Numbered from the stretch's first letter, positions 36,701 through 45,197 are shown. The stretch is DNA of 64,000 nt from Nostoc edaphicum CCNP1411 (GCF_014023275.1 NZ_CP054698.1:434001-498000); one strand, 5' to 3'. Numbers and translations: made by a program. The notes: generated by a model not told the origin, from the letters alone.

Positions 36701-37389
36701 TCCAAAATCTCAAATCTCTTGCAGACTACTTGGTGAGAAAAAGCGTCTGGATTGTTGGCGGTGATGGTTGGGCTTATGATATTGACTTTGGCGGTATCGA
36801 TCATGTAATTGCTAGTGGTCGGAATGTCAACATCTTGGTAATGGATACAGAAGTATATTCCAACACAGGCGGTCAATCTTCCAAAGCTACGCCAAAAGCC
36901 GCAGTTGCTAAATATGCCGCCAGTGGTAAGCCTGCACCAAAAAAAGACTTAGGGATGATTGCCATGACCTACGGAAATGTCTACGTAGCGAGTGTAGCCC
37001 TTGGCGCTAGAGATGAACATACCCTGAAAGCATTTTTGGAAGCAGAAGCTTATGATGGCCCATCACTGATTATTGCTTACAGCCATTGCATCGCCCACGG
37101 CATCAACATGACCACAGGGATGAATCATCAAAAAACTCTGGTAGAATCAGGTCGTTGGTTGCTGTATCGGCATAATCCAGAGTTGCTTAACCAGGGTAAA
37201 AATCCATTGCAATTGGATATGCGATCGCCTACGCAATCTGTAGAACATTCCATGTATCAAGAAAATCGCTTTAAAATGCTCACCAAGAGCAAACCCGACG
37301 TTGCCAAGCACTTGTTAGAACAAGCGCAAGCTGAGGTTGATGCACGTTGGCAAATGTATCAATATCTGGCAAAGCGCGACACTCTTTAA
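33721..37389 (+). CDS. nifJ: Pyruvate:ferredoxin (flavodoxin) oxidoreductase
   Basis: 1222 residues, single-chain enzyme converting pyruvate and CoA to acetyl-CoA, CO2 and reduced ferredoxin/flavodoxin. Seen: N-terminal AYKLNEVIAIYPITPSSAMG; the CoA and gamma domains; two 4Fe-4S motifs (CVQCGKCVMVCP, CTGCTICVNICP); proximal cluster Cys in GACAGCGETP; TPP site GDGWAYDIDFGGIDHV and MDTEVYSNTGGQSSKATPK. Four low-complexity inserts (about residues 352-371, 638-652, 925-940, 980-999) are made of heptanucleotide repeats read in frame. All catalytic motifs survive. In Nostoc NifJ may supply electrons to nitrogenase or to fermentation. Start ATG at 33721. Confidence 0.96.
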   Translation: MNKTFATIDGNEAVARVAYKLNEVIAIYPITPSSAMGEWADAWSAEGRPNLWGTIPSVVQMQSEGGAAGAVHGALQTGSLSTTFTASQGLLLMIPNFYKIAGELTSAVVHVAARSLATHALSIFGDHSDVMAARATGFALLCSASVQESQDFALIAHAATLETRVSFMHFFDGFRTSHEVQKVKLLSDDDLRSLIHDNLILAHRSRALTPDRPVLRGTAQNPDVYFQGREGANPYYNACPEIVQRIMDEFGERTGRHYKIYEYYGANDADRVIVLMGSGCETVHETVDYLNARGEKLGVVKVRLYRPFDVQRFVAVLPTSVQAIAVLDRTKEAGSAGEPLYLDVVAAIHEVWGMGHGALGIGHGENEKLPLSPLPKIIGGRYGLSSKEFTPAMVKGIFDNLAEAKPKNHFTIGINDDVSHTSLSFDPNFSTESDNVVRAMFYGLGADGTVGANKNSIKIIGEETDNYAQGYFVFDSKKSGSMTVSHLRFGKEPIRSTYLIDQANFIGCHHWGFLERIDILKAAIPGATLLLNSPYNADTVWEYLPIKVQQQIIDKHLKLYVINASQVARESGMGGRINTIMQVCFFALAGVLPQEEAIAKIKQAIDKTYGKKGVEVVRMNLQAVDNTLDNLHKVNIPQTINNPKSKIQNPKLLDSAPEFVQEVLGKIMVWEGDDLPVSTLPVDGTFPVGTAKWEKRNVAEEIPVWEPDVCVQCGKCVMVCPHSAIRAKAYQADELVNAPGTFKSTGAKDKDFANQKFTIQVAPEDCTGCTICVNICPAKNKSEPSLKAINMAQQLPLREQERKNWDFFLSLPNPDRRSLKVNQIRQQQLQEPLFEFSGACAGCGETPYLKLLTQLFGDRAVIANATGCSSIYGGNLPTTPWTTNAQGRGPAWSNNLFEDNAEFGFGFRLSLDKQAEFAAELLQKLGNGESGIGHGELGIPHELVQSILNAKQNTEADIWEQRERVALLKQKLDELLEKRNYHSHAPCPMPHAQIQNLKSLADYLVRKSVWIVGGDGWAYDIDFGGIDHVIASGRNVNILVMDTEVYSNTGGQSSKATPKAAVAKYAASGKPAPKKDLGMIAMTYGNVYVASVALGARDEHTLKAFLEAEAYDGPSLIIAYSHCIAHGINMTTGMNHQKTLVESGRWLLYRHNPELLNQGKNPLQLDMRSPTQSVEHSMYQENRFKMLTKSKPDVAKHLLEQAQAEVDARWQMYQYLAKRDTL
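34775..34815. repeat. Heptamer insert 1 inside nifJ
   Basis: GGGGCATT/GGGCATG-type tandem heptamers translated as GMGHGALGIGHGE, between conserved VAAIHEV and the PKIIGGRYGLSS segment. Confidence 0.8.
35644..35675. repeat. Heptamer insert 2 inside nifJ
   Basis: Four AATCCAA heptamers read in frame as NNPKSKIQNPK within the inter-domain linker before the ferredoxin-like domain. Confidence 0.8.
36494..36536. repeat. Heptamer insert 3 inside nifJ
   Basis: GGGGAAT/GGGCATA heptamers read as GNGESGIGHGELGI. Confidence 0.8.
36664..36702. repeat. Heptamer insert 4 inside nifJ
   Basis: CCCCATG heptamers read as HSHAPCPMPHA, complementary in sequence to insert 3, 130 bp downstream of it. Confidence 0.8.
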
Positions 37390-37463
37390 ACATCTACCCT
37401 GCTTTTGGTAACAAAAATCGCGATTTTTCTTAAGGAACTCCAACAAATAAATTATCTAATATT

Positions 37464-37522
37464 ATGAACTGGGCAGGAAAGCCCGCCCAGTTCATAAGGA
37501 TGGGCGAGACGCCCGTCCTATA
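37464..37522. terminator. Two tandem hairpins between nifJ and csbD-like gene
   Basis: First hairpin GAACTGGGC / GCCCAGTTC and second AGGATGGGCG / CGCCCGTCCT stand side by side between convergent genes. A bidirectional stop is likely. Confidence 0.6.
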
Positions 37523-37539
37523 ATAAATATTGCGATATT

Positions 37540-37722
37540 TTAGTCTAAAGTCTTTTTAACTTCATCTTTGATATTCTCAGCGGTGTGACGGACTTGGGCT
37601 TCAGCTTGTTTAGCCTTACCTTCCGCTTTATCTTTAGGATCGCCAGTTACTTCGCCAATAGCCTCTTGTACTTTACCTTCGATGTTTTTAGCAACAGCTT
37701 TTGCTTTATCTTCGATACTCAT
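37540..37722 (-). CDS. CsbD-family stress response protein
   Basis: 60 residues, very hydrophilic, helical. Motifs KNIEGKVQEAIGEVTGDPKD and KAEGKAKQAEAQ are the CsbD signature (AEGKxKExxGxxxGD). Cyanobacteria have many copies, typically induced by salt, desiccation or oxidative stress. Molecular role unknown. Start ATG at 37722. Isolated, monocistronic. Confidence 0.9.
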   Translation of the reverse strand: MSIEDKAKAVAKNIEGKVQEAIGEVTGDPKDKAEGKAKQAEAQVRHTAENIKDEVKKTLD

Positions 37723-38439
37723 ATTCTTTGTTCCTAAAGTATTTTAAGTGTTGATTTGTTATTGCTTGCTCGAAAAGCGCTGCAATGTTTATAGATTACT
37801 TTTAGACAACTTTTAATTCTTCTATCTGACGATGCTTTTATGAAGAATATTTGTGTTCTTTGTACATAGTTATTTAACAGTTAAATTCATCTTGGAGAGT
37901 TCAAGTAACATCCAAAAGAGGGAAAGGTATCATTTTATTGTTCTATCTTGAGACAAAAACATTTATAACTTCAGGTAGACAGCGATGATGTTGAAGGAGC
38001 CAGAAGGCAGGAATAATAAGCTGTAGGGGCAATTCATTCTTTTCGGGTATTGTTTGCTTAAGTCCTGAAAACTACTGAAGCAGGGGGAAGTTATTCTCCT
38101 GCGGCTCGACTGAGCGATCGCTCCGCTTCCTCCTTTTGTTTGCTTTTGTCACAAATATTGCGCGGAAAGAAACATAATTTTTCAAGTTTTAACTGAAGAG
38201 TAATTTAGCTGGTGCAAGAAAGCACAGAAAGGTCTAATCAGTGGCTTTGAAGTGCCTACAGGCAGGGTGCTGAGGCTTCCAAGCATCAAAAATTTGGTGA
38301 TCGATAGCGCAGCGTTATCAAGTCGCAAGCGTTTGGCTCTGCCATGCTGCACTAGTAGAACTTGTGACTAATTTCTGATTAAAGACAGCAGTAACAAGTA
38401 TCCACGTTTATCTCTAGCTTCTTAACTTATTAATATTTA
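37723..38439. other. Intergenic region without recognised gene
   Basis: About 700 bp holding the csbD-like promoter at its left and the 38440 gene promoter at its right. GC-richer patches with short inverted repeats occur (about 38095-38130 and 38255-38350). No protein-like frame. Confidence 0.4.
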
Positions 38440-38679
38440 ATGAAGGTATTTATGCGATCGCATTCTACTACTCAACCAACTACCAACTCCCAATATGTAG
38501 ACTCTAGGATGCAAACTGTTGCATCTGTTAACATTTTCATCGGATGTTCAGTCTTGATTCTAATGATTGTATTTGCAGGGTTTAATATTTATAATAAACA
38601 GCGTGCTGCTGTTCTTTGCCAACAAGTTGCCTCTTTAGAGAAACTGTGGCATTTGAATATTAAGAAAAAAAGAGCTTGA
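38440..38679 (+). CDS. Small single-helix membrane protein, unknown
   Basis: 79 residues with one strong membrane helix, VASVNIFIGCSVLILMIVFAGFN (about 28-50, shown here approximately), and a short basic tail ending KKKRA. An ATG at 38452 is an alternative start. It lies 17 bases ahead of the TPR gene on the same strand, so translational coupling is likely. No family recognised. Confidence 0.5.
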   Translation: MKVFMRSHSTTQPTTNSQYVDSRMQTVASVNIFIGCSVLILMIVFAGFNIYNKQRAAVLCQQVASLEKLWHLNIKKKRA

Positions 38680-38696
38680 AAAAAAGAATATAGACA

Positions 38697-40331
38697 ATGA
38701 AGTACTTATTTATAGTTTGGGTACTGATACTCTCTTTAGTCGCTCCTAGTGCGGCGATCGCTGAAGTAAAACAGCCCTACACCTTAATATCTGGACTTGG
38801 CACAATCCACCATCCAGTTTCTACTGCTAATCTCCAAGCACAAGAGTTTTTCGATCAGGGATTAAATTTAATTTACGCTTTCAATCATGACGAGGCAATG
38901 CGTTCTTTTCAACACGCTGCCAAACTCGATCCGCATTTAGCGATCGCATATTGGGGTATTGCTTTAGCCCTGGGGCCTAATATTAACTCAGCAATAGACC
39001 CCAATCGGGAATTAGCTGCTTACCAAGCAGTACAGCAAGCCTTGGCACTTTCCACCCAAGCATCTACCCAAGAACAAGACTACATTACCGCCTTAGCAAA
39101 ACGTTACTCCCAAGCTCCTGATGCAGACTTGTATCAACTAGCGGTAGACTACGCAAAAGCAATGGCAACCCTAGTCAAGCGCTATCCTGATGATTTGGAT
39201 GCGGCGACGCTTTACGCTGAAAGCTTAATGGATTTGCATCCTTGGCAGCACTGGACTAAAGATGGCAAGCCACAGCCAGATACAGAAGAAATTGTAGTTG
39301 TTTTAGAATCAGTTCTCCAACGAAACCCAAATCATACGGGAGCTAATCATTACTATATCCATGCCGTAGAAGCCTCGCCTTCCCCAGAACGGGCCCTTAT
39401 GAGTGCCAAACGACTAGGAACTTTAGCGCCAGCGGCGGGACACTTGGTACACATGCCTTCCCATATTTATTTTCGTGTCGGAGATTATGAAGGGGCAATG
39501 CAGGTTAACCAGCAGGCGATCGCTCAAGATGATATTTACATCAAAAAATATCAAGTCCAGGGCACTTACCCCATGATGTACTATAACCACAACGTACATT
39601 TTCTCATGGTAGCCAGCAGCATGGCAGGAAAGTATGAAGATGCTCTTAAATCCGCAGAGAAATTAGTCACCAACGTTACTGCTATTGGCCCACATATACC
39701 AATGCTTGAGGGATTCCTGGGCAGCAAAATGCTGATTCAGACACGCTTTCATGACTGGGATGCCATCTTAAAAACTCCTGCTCCCGATGCGAAACTACCT
39801 ACTAGCACAGCACTTTGGCATTTTGCTCGTGGTATGGCAACGGCAGCCACAGGCAAACTTGAAGATGCAGCAAATGAAAGCAGTGCATTACTAGCCGCCA
39901 AACAGGTAATTCCCGCCGAAGCAACCATTGGATTTAGCCCTGCCAGTCGCATTTTAGACATTGCCTCAAAAGTTTTAGACGCCAAAATTGCCAGAAAAAA
40001 GCATGATTATGAATCTGCCATTCAATTACTAAAACAAGCGATAGTAGCAGAAGATGCTCTCGATTACGTGGAACCACCAGACTGGTACTTTCCCACGCGA
40101 GAGTCTTTGGGCGCTGTGCTTTTGGCTAAGGGTGACTATAGAGAGGCTGAGAAAGTCTTTCGTGCCGATCTCAAAAAGTATCCGCATAACGGGCGTTCTC
40201 TATTTGGCTTGCAGGCAAGTTTGCAGGCACTCGGCAAAGATCAGGCTGCTAAACTTGTCAAAACTGAATTGGAAACCGCTTGGAAAGGTGATGAAAAGCA
40301 ACTTGACCTAGCAACTGGGGTTACTTATTAA
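38697..40331 (+). CDS. Secreted TPR-repeat protein
   Basis: 544 residues. Signal peptide MKYLFIVWVLILSLVAPSAA with a cut near AIA (about 23). TPR-like helices follow: LIYAFNHDEAMRSFQHAAKL (about residues 60-80), ALEHALKDP-like units, and at the end YREAEKVFRADLKKYPHNGR. The central region contains conserved HYYIHAVEASPSPERA and HMPSHIYFRVGDYEGAMQ, with several His, as in a group of bacterial TPR proteins of unknown role. Periplasmic scaffold probable. Confidence 0.8.
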   Translation: MKYLFIVWVLILSLVAPSAAIAEVKQPYTLISGLGTIHHPVSTANLQAQEFFDQGLNLIYAFNHDEAMRSFQHAAKLDPHLAIAYWGIALALGPNINSAIDPNRELAAYQAVQQALALSTQASTQEQDYITALAKRYSQAPDADLYQLAVDYAKAMATLVKRYPDDLDAATLYAESLMDLHPWQHWTKDGKPQPDTEEIVVVLESVLQRNPNHTGANHYYIHAVEASPSPERALMSAKRLGTLAPAAGHLVHMPSHIYFRVGDYEGAMQVNQQAIAQDDIYIKKYQVQGTYPMMYYNHNVHFLMVASSMAGKYEDALKSAEKLVTNVTAIGPHIPMLEGFLGSKMLIQTRFHDWDAILKTPAPDAKLPTSTALWHFARGMATAATGKLEDAANESSALLAAKQVIPAEATIGFSPASRILDIASKVLDAKIARKKHDYESAIQLLKQAIVAEDALDYVEPPDWYFPTRESLGAVLLAKGDYREAEKVFRADLKKYPHNGRSLFGLQASLQALGKDQAAKLVKTELETAWKGDEKQLDLATGVTY

Positions 40332-40929
40332 ACCCAAAGAACCCCATCCCGCCAAAGTTACGCTTTGTCTCCCCTTTTCCCAAAAGGTTACAGTGTACAC
40401 ACAAGTATAAAAAAGCTCAATTTCCCTTATTCTCTCGTTTATCTCGTTCATACCTGATCAGAGGCTACTTCCCCCTGCCCCCTGCCCCCTGCTCCCTGCT
40501 CCCCTGCCCCCTGCCTCCTTCAAATTTGTTGCCTGACTTTAGCTTTCGTATTAAAATTTTGGAGTAATGCTTCATGGTTAATGCAGTCAAACGTTCAATG
40601 CGGATATTCTGAAGATGCGCCCCCGTATGTCTGATTTTTTATATCACCCTACAGAATTTATCTTCTTCTATTTCCAACCCTTTTTTGTGGTGGGCAGTAC
40701 TTAGAGTAGGAGGGGGCGGGCGATCGCTTAGGTGCGATCGCATCACTGGTTAACTATCTGTTAACTATCTACTGGATGCAGAGAGTTGTCTCCTATGTCA
40801 TCCTATGATTAGGAGAGTTAATTCAGTGATGTCTTTGGTTTTAGTATTGAAAGGCTTTTTCCTTTTAGTATTTACAGACTTCTCAGAGAAATTAAAATCT
40901 CTACACAGTGATGATTTTGGAGAGAATCG
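40332..40929. other. Intergenic region with repeats and 5' UTR of the RRM gene
   Basis: Carries a decayed GTGTACACACAAGT end (about 40392-40407), a C-rich heptamer run CCCCTGC (about 40468-40518) and GCGATCGC sites. The last 130 bp, ahead of the RRM gene, are probably a long cold-shock-type 5' leader. No gene seen. Confidence 0.5.
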
Positions 40930-41250
40930 ATGTCAATTTATGTAGGTAACCTCTCTTATGACGTTACACAAGAAGATTTAAGTGGTATTTTTGCAGAATA
41001 TGGTACTGTAAAACGAGTTCAAGTACCTACTGACCGTGAAACAGGTCGTCCGCGAGGCTTTGCTTTTGTGGAAATGGGAACTGAAGCTGAAGAAACAGCT
41101 GCTATTGAAGCTCTCGACGGTGCTGAATGGATGGGTCGTGACCTGAAAGTGAATAAGGCTAAACCCAAGGAAGACAGAGGTGATAGAGGTTCCTTTGGTG
41201 GAAACCGAGGAGGATACGGTGGTGGCGGCGGTGGACGCAACCGCTACTAG
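40930..41250 (+). CDS. RRM-type RNA-binding protein with Gly-rich tail (Rbp)
   Basis: 106 residues. One RRM domain: RNP2 IYVGNLSY at 3-10 and RNP1 RGFAFVEM (about 43-50), then a glycine/arginine tail GGNRGGYGGGGGGRNRY. Cyanobacterial Rbp proteins of this kind are cold-induced and often precede rpsU, as here. They bind U-rich RNA and help mRNA localisation or stability. SD GGAGAG ahead of ATG 40930. A hairpin terminator at 41289 separates it from rpsU. Confidence 0.95.
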   Translation: MSIYVGNLSYDVTQEDLSGIFAEYGTVKRVQVPTDRETGRPRGFAFVEMGTEAEETAAIEALDGAEWMGRDLKVNKAKPKEDRGDRGSFGGNRGGYGGGGGGRNRY

Positions 41251-41288
41251 ACCTTGGAAACAAAAAAATTTGCCTAAAGTCTTAAGGT

Positions 41289-41313
41289 CAGACAAGGAGT
41301 CTGTCTTTTTTTT
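41289..41313 (+). terminator. Intrinsic terminator/attenuator between RRM gene and rpsU
   Basis: Stem CAGAC (41289-41293) / GTCTG (41299-41303) with a 5-nt loop, followed by TCTTTTTTTT. Partial readthrough would connect the RRM gene and rpsU. Confidence 0.75.
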
Positions 41314-41460
41314 GTAATCTTACCAAAGCAGTGCTGAGTGTCCAAGAACGATTCCTCGTCCTTATTTCAATCCTCTAGATTTATCTATGGGATCACTCAG
41401 CACTCACCACCCCTGAATGCTTGCCTAGCCATTGATAAAGTCAACTTAGTAGGAGATGTA

Positions 41461-41649
41461 ATGACCCAAGTAATTGTCGGTGACAATGAACATATTGAAT
41501 CAGCCTTACGACGATTTAAGCGAGAAGTTTCCAAGGCTGGAATTTTTCCAGATATGAGAAAGCATCGTCATTTTGAAACACCCTTAGAAAAACGCAAACG
41601 CAAAGAAGTTGCCAAGCACAGACAGAGTAAGAGAAGTTTTCGTAACTAA
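41461..41649 (+). CDS. rpsU: 30S ribosomal protein S21
   Basis: 62 residues from ATG at 41461; an upstream in-frame extension to 41338 has no S21 match. [20 protein letters not shown] then [19 protein letters not shown] is the S21 pattern, with a basic C-terminal tail. Component of the small subunit near the anti-Shine-Dalgarno helix. SD AGGAGATGTA ahead of ATG. Position behind an RRM protein is conserved in cyanobacteria. Confidence 0.96.
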   Translation: MTQVIVGDNEHIESALRRFKREVSKAGIFPDMRKHRHFETPLEKRKRKEVAKHRQSKRSFRN

Positions 41650-41780
41650 GAACTGATATACAGCAGAATTCAGAATTCAGGAGTCAGAATTCAGGAGTAA
41701 AACAGGCTTTCTACCTTGCTTTGAGACTTAGCTTGTTTACTTCACCTTCCTTGAAATCCGCTGTAAATATAAATGAATTG

Positions 41781-41812
41781 CCCTCATACAATCTATGAGG
41801 GTTTTCCTTTTG
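41781..41812 (+). terminator. Intrinsic terminator downstream of rpsU
   Basis: Perfect 8-bp stem CCCTCATA / TATGAGGG with loop CAATC and a T-rich tail (TTTTCCTTTT). Confidence 0.8.
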
Positions 41813-41878
41813 CCGATTTTAAAATCAGGAAACCTCAAGAAACGTTAAAATCAAGTCAGCCTTTGTATTGTAGCGGTT

Positions 41879-43639
41879 GTGTCCCACATCACTCAGAGTG
41901 CGGTTCACTGCATAAATCCTGATTGTCAACGTCCTTATCCTCAGCCTTGGGGAAACAAATTTTGTAACAGCTGTGGCGCACCGCTAGAGTTGCTAGACCG
42001 CTATGTTCCACTTCAGCCTTTGGGATCGGGAGGATTTGCTCAAATCTACACGGTTTGGGATGAAAAAACTCAAACTGAGAAAGTGTTAAAAGTGTTGGTG
42101 GAAGATTCGCCAAAGGCACTGGAATTATTTACCCAAGAGGCGGCAGTTTTATCTAGCTTGCAGCATCCTGGTGTCCCCAAAGTCGATGTCGATGGATATT
42201 TTCATGTAAACCTGTTTAATCCCAAATCGCACCAACTGCCTTGTTTGGTAATGGAAAAAATCAATGGGCGCACTTTAGAGGAGATATTAAAAAAGTTTCC
42301 TCAAGGGTGTCCAGAGGATTTGGTTTTAAACTGGTTTGCACAAGCTCTACAAATTTTACAGGAATTACACAAACGCCAGATTCTTCACCGAGATATTAAA
42401 CCTTCTAATTTAATGCTGGGCACTTCTTCGCCATCTATAACCCCGCCTCAAGGGCAAATAGAGGGCGATCGCCTGGTACTAATTGATTTTGGCGGGGCAA
42501 AACAATTTAGCGCCTCTAAGCTGCGTTCTCAGTCTAGTTCCACGCGATTATTTTCTTCTGGCTACAGTCCACCAGAACAAGTGAGTGGAGGTATTGTTGG
42601 GACAGGAGCCGATTTTTATGCCCTTGGTCGAACAGTAATTGAACTACTAACAGGCAAATACCCGCTAGAGTTGGAAGATCAGCAAACGGGAAAATTGCGC
42701 TGGCGAACTGCGGTAAATGTCAACCCGCAACTAGCCGATTTGTTGGATGAAATGGTGCATGAGGATGTGCGATCGCGTCCAGCAAATGCAGCTATAATTC
42801 AAAAACGTTTGGCGAAGATTTCTCAACCATTACCGCCACCAGGATTATTTGCTCGATTGCGAGACAACGTTAAGCAAGCTTCAATACAAGCTTCCCAGAG
42901 ATTTACACAGCTAACACAAGCTATTGAACAGATTTTGGCTAACTTTAGCCAAGCTGTAACTAAAACCTTTGTTTTCATTGCTCAGACAATCATCAAAATT
43001 CTACAAGCTTGTTTGGCAACGATTTGGGCGATGATCTTGGCTTATGTTGGCGCTTGTTTTGGTGCGATCGCTGGTTTTATTTTGGCATATCGTACCAGCT
43101 TGGGGCCTTTGATTGTGGAATTTCTTGGGAGTCAGCTAAACGAATTAGTGCCAAATACTCAACCCGTCTTCGGGGCAGATATTTTGGTATTCGTCGCAGC
43201 AGGTTGGGGAACTGCTTGGGGACTAACAGTATCCGGGTGTTTTGGTCAACAGCGGCGGTTTTTAGTGGCGTCGCTGATGGGCATAATTAGCTATGGCTTC
43301 GGCTGGTTAATTTTGCAATTAATCACCCCAAAAGACAGTGGCGAGGGCTTAGTGGCAGTGATTTTAGTAGCAGTTTGCCTACTCACCTTGAGCTTAGGAC
43401 TTCGCAGCCACCATATAGTTTACGCTGTGTTCGCTGCCTTTGGTAGTGCGATCGCTTATGCAGTTTTGATTATTTTGAGGTTAGCACCTTCAATTTTCCA
43501 ATTTACTAGTCAACCAGCCTGGTCAGAGTTACAGTTACCTCTGATTTTTTTTGGTTCTGTGGGCTTCTTTATCAGCTTTTGGTTAGGCGTGAGTTACTAC
43601 CTAATTGTCCCTGGATTGCGCTTTTTAGGATGGCGATGA
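41879..43639 (+). CDS. Ser/Thr protein kinase with zinc ribbon and C-terminal membrane domain
   Basis: 586 residues, starting at GTG 41879. N-terminal zinc-ribbon (CINPDCQR ... FCNSCGAPL, about 10-35), kinase domain with GSGGFAQIY, VLKVL lysine, HRDIKPSNL and DFGGAKQ, then an amphipathic linker and five or more membrane helices from about 360 to the end. A membrane kinase whose C-terminal part could sense the membrane or a small ligand. Catalytic residues complete. No partner gene next to it. Confidence 0.9.
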   Translation: MSHITQSAVHCINPDCQRPYPQPWGNKFCNSCGAPLELLDRYVPLQPLGSGGFAQIYTVWDEKTQTEKVLKVLVEDSPKALELFTQEAAVLSSLQHPGVPKVDVDGYFHVNLFNPKSHQLPCLVMEKINGRTLEEILKKFPQGCPEDLVLNWFAQALQILQELHKRQILHRDIKPSNLMLGTSSPSITPPQGQIEGDRLVLIDFGGAKQFSASKLRSQSSSTRLFSSGYSPPEQVSGGIVGTGADFYALGRTVIELLTGKYPLELEDQQTGKLRWRTAVNVNPQLADLLDEMVHEDVRSRPANAAIIQKRLAKISQPLPPPGLFARLRDNVKQASIQASQRFTQLTQAIEQILANFSQAVTKTFVFIAQTIIKILQACLATIWAMILAYVGACFGAIAGFILAYRTSLGPLIVEFLGSQLNELVPNTQPVFGADILVFVAAGWGTAWGLTVSGCFGQQRRFLVASLMGIISYGFGWLILQLITPKDSGEGLVAVILVAVCLLTLSLGLRSHHIVYAVFAAFGSAIAYAVLIILRLAPSIFQFTSQPAWSELQLPLIFFGSVGFFISFWLGVSYYLIVPGLRFLGWR

Positions 43640-43643
43640 AAGA

Positions 43644-43745
43644 GGCAGGGGGCAGGGGGCAGGGGGCAGGGGGCAGGGGAGCATGGGGGAGATAAGGGAG
43701 ACGAGGGAGAAATAAGTAATGCCCCATGCCCAATGCCCAAAAACA
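43644..43745. repeat. GGGGGCA and CCCCATG heptamer repeats
   Basis: About five GGGGGCA heptamers (43647-43680) begin a few bases after the kinase stop; a second tract of ATGCCCA type ends at about 43739. Confidence 0.75.
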
Positions 43746-43746
43746 A

Positions 43747-43785
43747 GATCCCCCTAGTCGTCTTTTTCATCGAGCTAGGGGGATC
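43747..43785. terminator. Strong 11-bp hairpin
   Basis: GATCCCCCTAG (43747-43757) / CTAGGGGGATC (43775-43785) is perfect with a 17-nt loop containing TCTTTTTC. Probable terminator of the kinase gene or a structured element; no U-tract follows. Confidence 0.55.
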
Positions 43786-44004
43786 ACATATATGGTAGTC
43801 TATAATTGGTTCGGTATAGTTCCTTACGAATCGATTCTATAGCCTATATTTCAATTTGAGTAGTCTTACCACTAGAATTTATAGTATTTTTACAGCTTCT
43901 TAATGAATGCTTCATCCCCACTGTTCTTTAGGGATGCTGTATATGTAACTATGACAGTACGCAATGTGCGTAACTTGTCATTTTTGTGGATATCTATAAA
44001 AAAT

Positions 44005-44568
44005 ATGAAATTTAAGATTGTTGCTACCAGCGTCCTATTAGCTTGTTTCGGGTTTGCAGAGCAGAGCCTTGCATTAAATCAACTAGATTTGGATCAGTTG
44101 AAGGCAACAAGTGCCTGTCCTCGGTGTAATTTAAGTGGTGCTGACCTAACTCAAGTAAATCTAACTGGAGCAAATTTACGAGGGGCTGACTTGAGCGGCG
44201 CTACATTATCTCAAGCTAATCTCACGAATGCCGATCTCACTGGTGCAAATTTAGAAGGTGCGGTTCTAAATTCAGCAAATCTCAGTGGTGCTTCCTTAAC
44301 AGGAGCAAATTTGAAATCAGCATCCCTGGAAAATGCCAATTTATCTTTTGCCGGTTTCATCAGCGCCAATTTAGAAGCAGCAAATTTAAAAGATGCGAAA
44401 TTGGATTTTACCAATTTTCGGGGGGCTAACTTCCGACTAACAACTCTAGCTAATGGTGTCGTCACATCTGATAAGCCTTATGGCTGGTCGTTAGAGCGTC
44501 AAAATCTCAGAGAATGTAACGAGTTTCAACCCGAAAATACTCCAGGTACAACCTGTTATTCAAAATAA
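44005..44568 (+). CDS. Secreted pentapeptide-repeat protein
   Basis: 187 residues from ATG at 44005, which begins a proper signal peptide (MKFKIVATSVLLACFGFAEQ, cut near LALA). The extension to 43903 would put 34 residues before the signal and is rejected. From about residue 45 to 150 the A(D/N)LxG pentapeptide pattern repeats (GADLTQVNLTGANLRGADLS), forming a right-handed beta-helix. A CPRC pair lies just before. Periplasmic or lumenal; function unknown. Confidence 0.88.
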   Translation: MKFKIVATSVLLACFGFAEQSLALNQLDLDQLKATSACPRCNLSGADLTQVNLTGANLRGADLSGATLSQANLTNADLTGANLEGAVLNSANLSGASLTGANLKSASLENANLSFAGFISANLEAANLKDAKLDFTNFRGANFRLTTLANGVVTSDKPYGWSLERQNLRECNEFQPENTPGTTCYSK

Positions 44569-44705
44569 ATTGGGGACTGGGGCATGGGGGAAAACGTTTC
44601 CGTTAGCCGTAGCGGGGCGTTTAGCTCGTCCTCAGTAAAAAAGTGAGATTCCCAACTCAGCACCAGCACTCTTGAAGGGCATGGGGCATTTCAAACTCTC
44701 CGCAT

Positions 44706-45197
44706 CTACAACTTCTTGAAGTACCTGGCGATTGGTAACAGCCCAAAACCCAGCTTTTCATAGGTAAAACGTGCCGGGGCATGGCCAGGATCGCCTCCAG
44801 TCTCGACCATAGCAACGGACATTCCAGCAATTTTCATCCAATCAAGAGCGAATTCCACCAGAGCGGTGCCAATGCCTCGACGTTGATAGTCTGGATCGAC
44901 GGCGATCATATAGATTTCTCCCAAGCTGCCCTCCGAGTGGAGTTTCACGGCTACAAAGCCCACGATTGAACTAGAGGCTCCGCCAACGGCGATCGCAACC
45001 CATACCTTTGTGTCCTCTGCCGCACAGGCTTCCTCAACAGAATTTTGCTGGCTTACACGCCAATCGGCAGGATACAGTTCCTGGTACACGTCAAGATCCA
45101 TCGCTTTCTGAATCGAATCAAAGACTGGAGTCCATGCCCGAAGCGAAAGACGAATGACGGCATCAATATGATGGGAGTGGTATGGTTCAATTCGCAT
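44706..45197 (-). CDS. GNAT-family N-acetyltransferase
   Basis: 163 residues from ATG at 45197 (MRIEPYHSHHIDAVIRL); a TTG start 8 codons upstream is less likely. Motif A IYMIAVDPDYQRRGIGTALV binds acetyl-CoA, followed by MVETGGDPGHAPARFTYEKL and GF. Substrate unknown: could be an antibiotic, peptide or small amine. Monocistronic. Confidence 0.88.
   Translation of the reverse strand: MRIEPYHSHHIDAVIRLSLRAWTPVFDSIQKAMDLDVYQELYPADWRVSQQNSVEEACAAEDTKVWVAIAVGGASSSIVGFVAVKLHSEGSLGEIYMIAVDPDYQRRGIGTALVEFALDWMKIAGMSVAMVETGGDPGHAPARFTYEKLGFGLLPIARYFKKL

Noticed and set aside
44211-44465. Antisense frame within the pentapeptide gene
   Set aside because: The apparent repeat pattern is only the reverse of the pentapeptide coding repeats.
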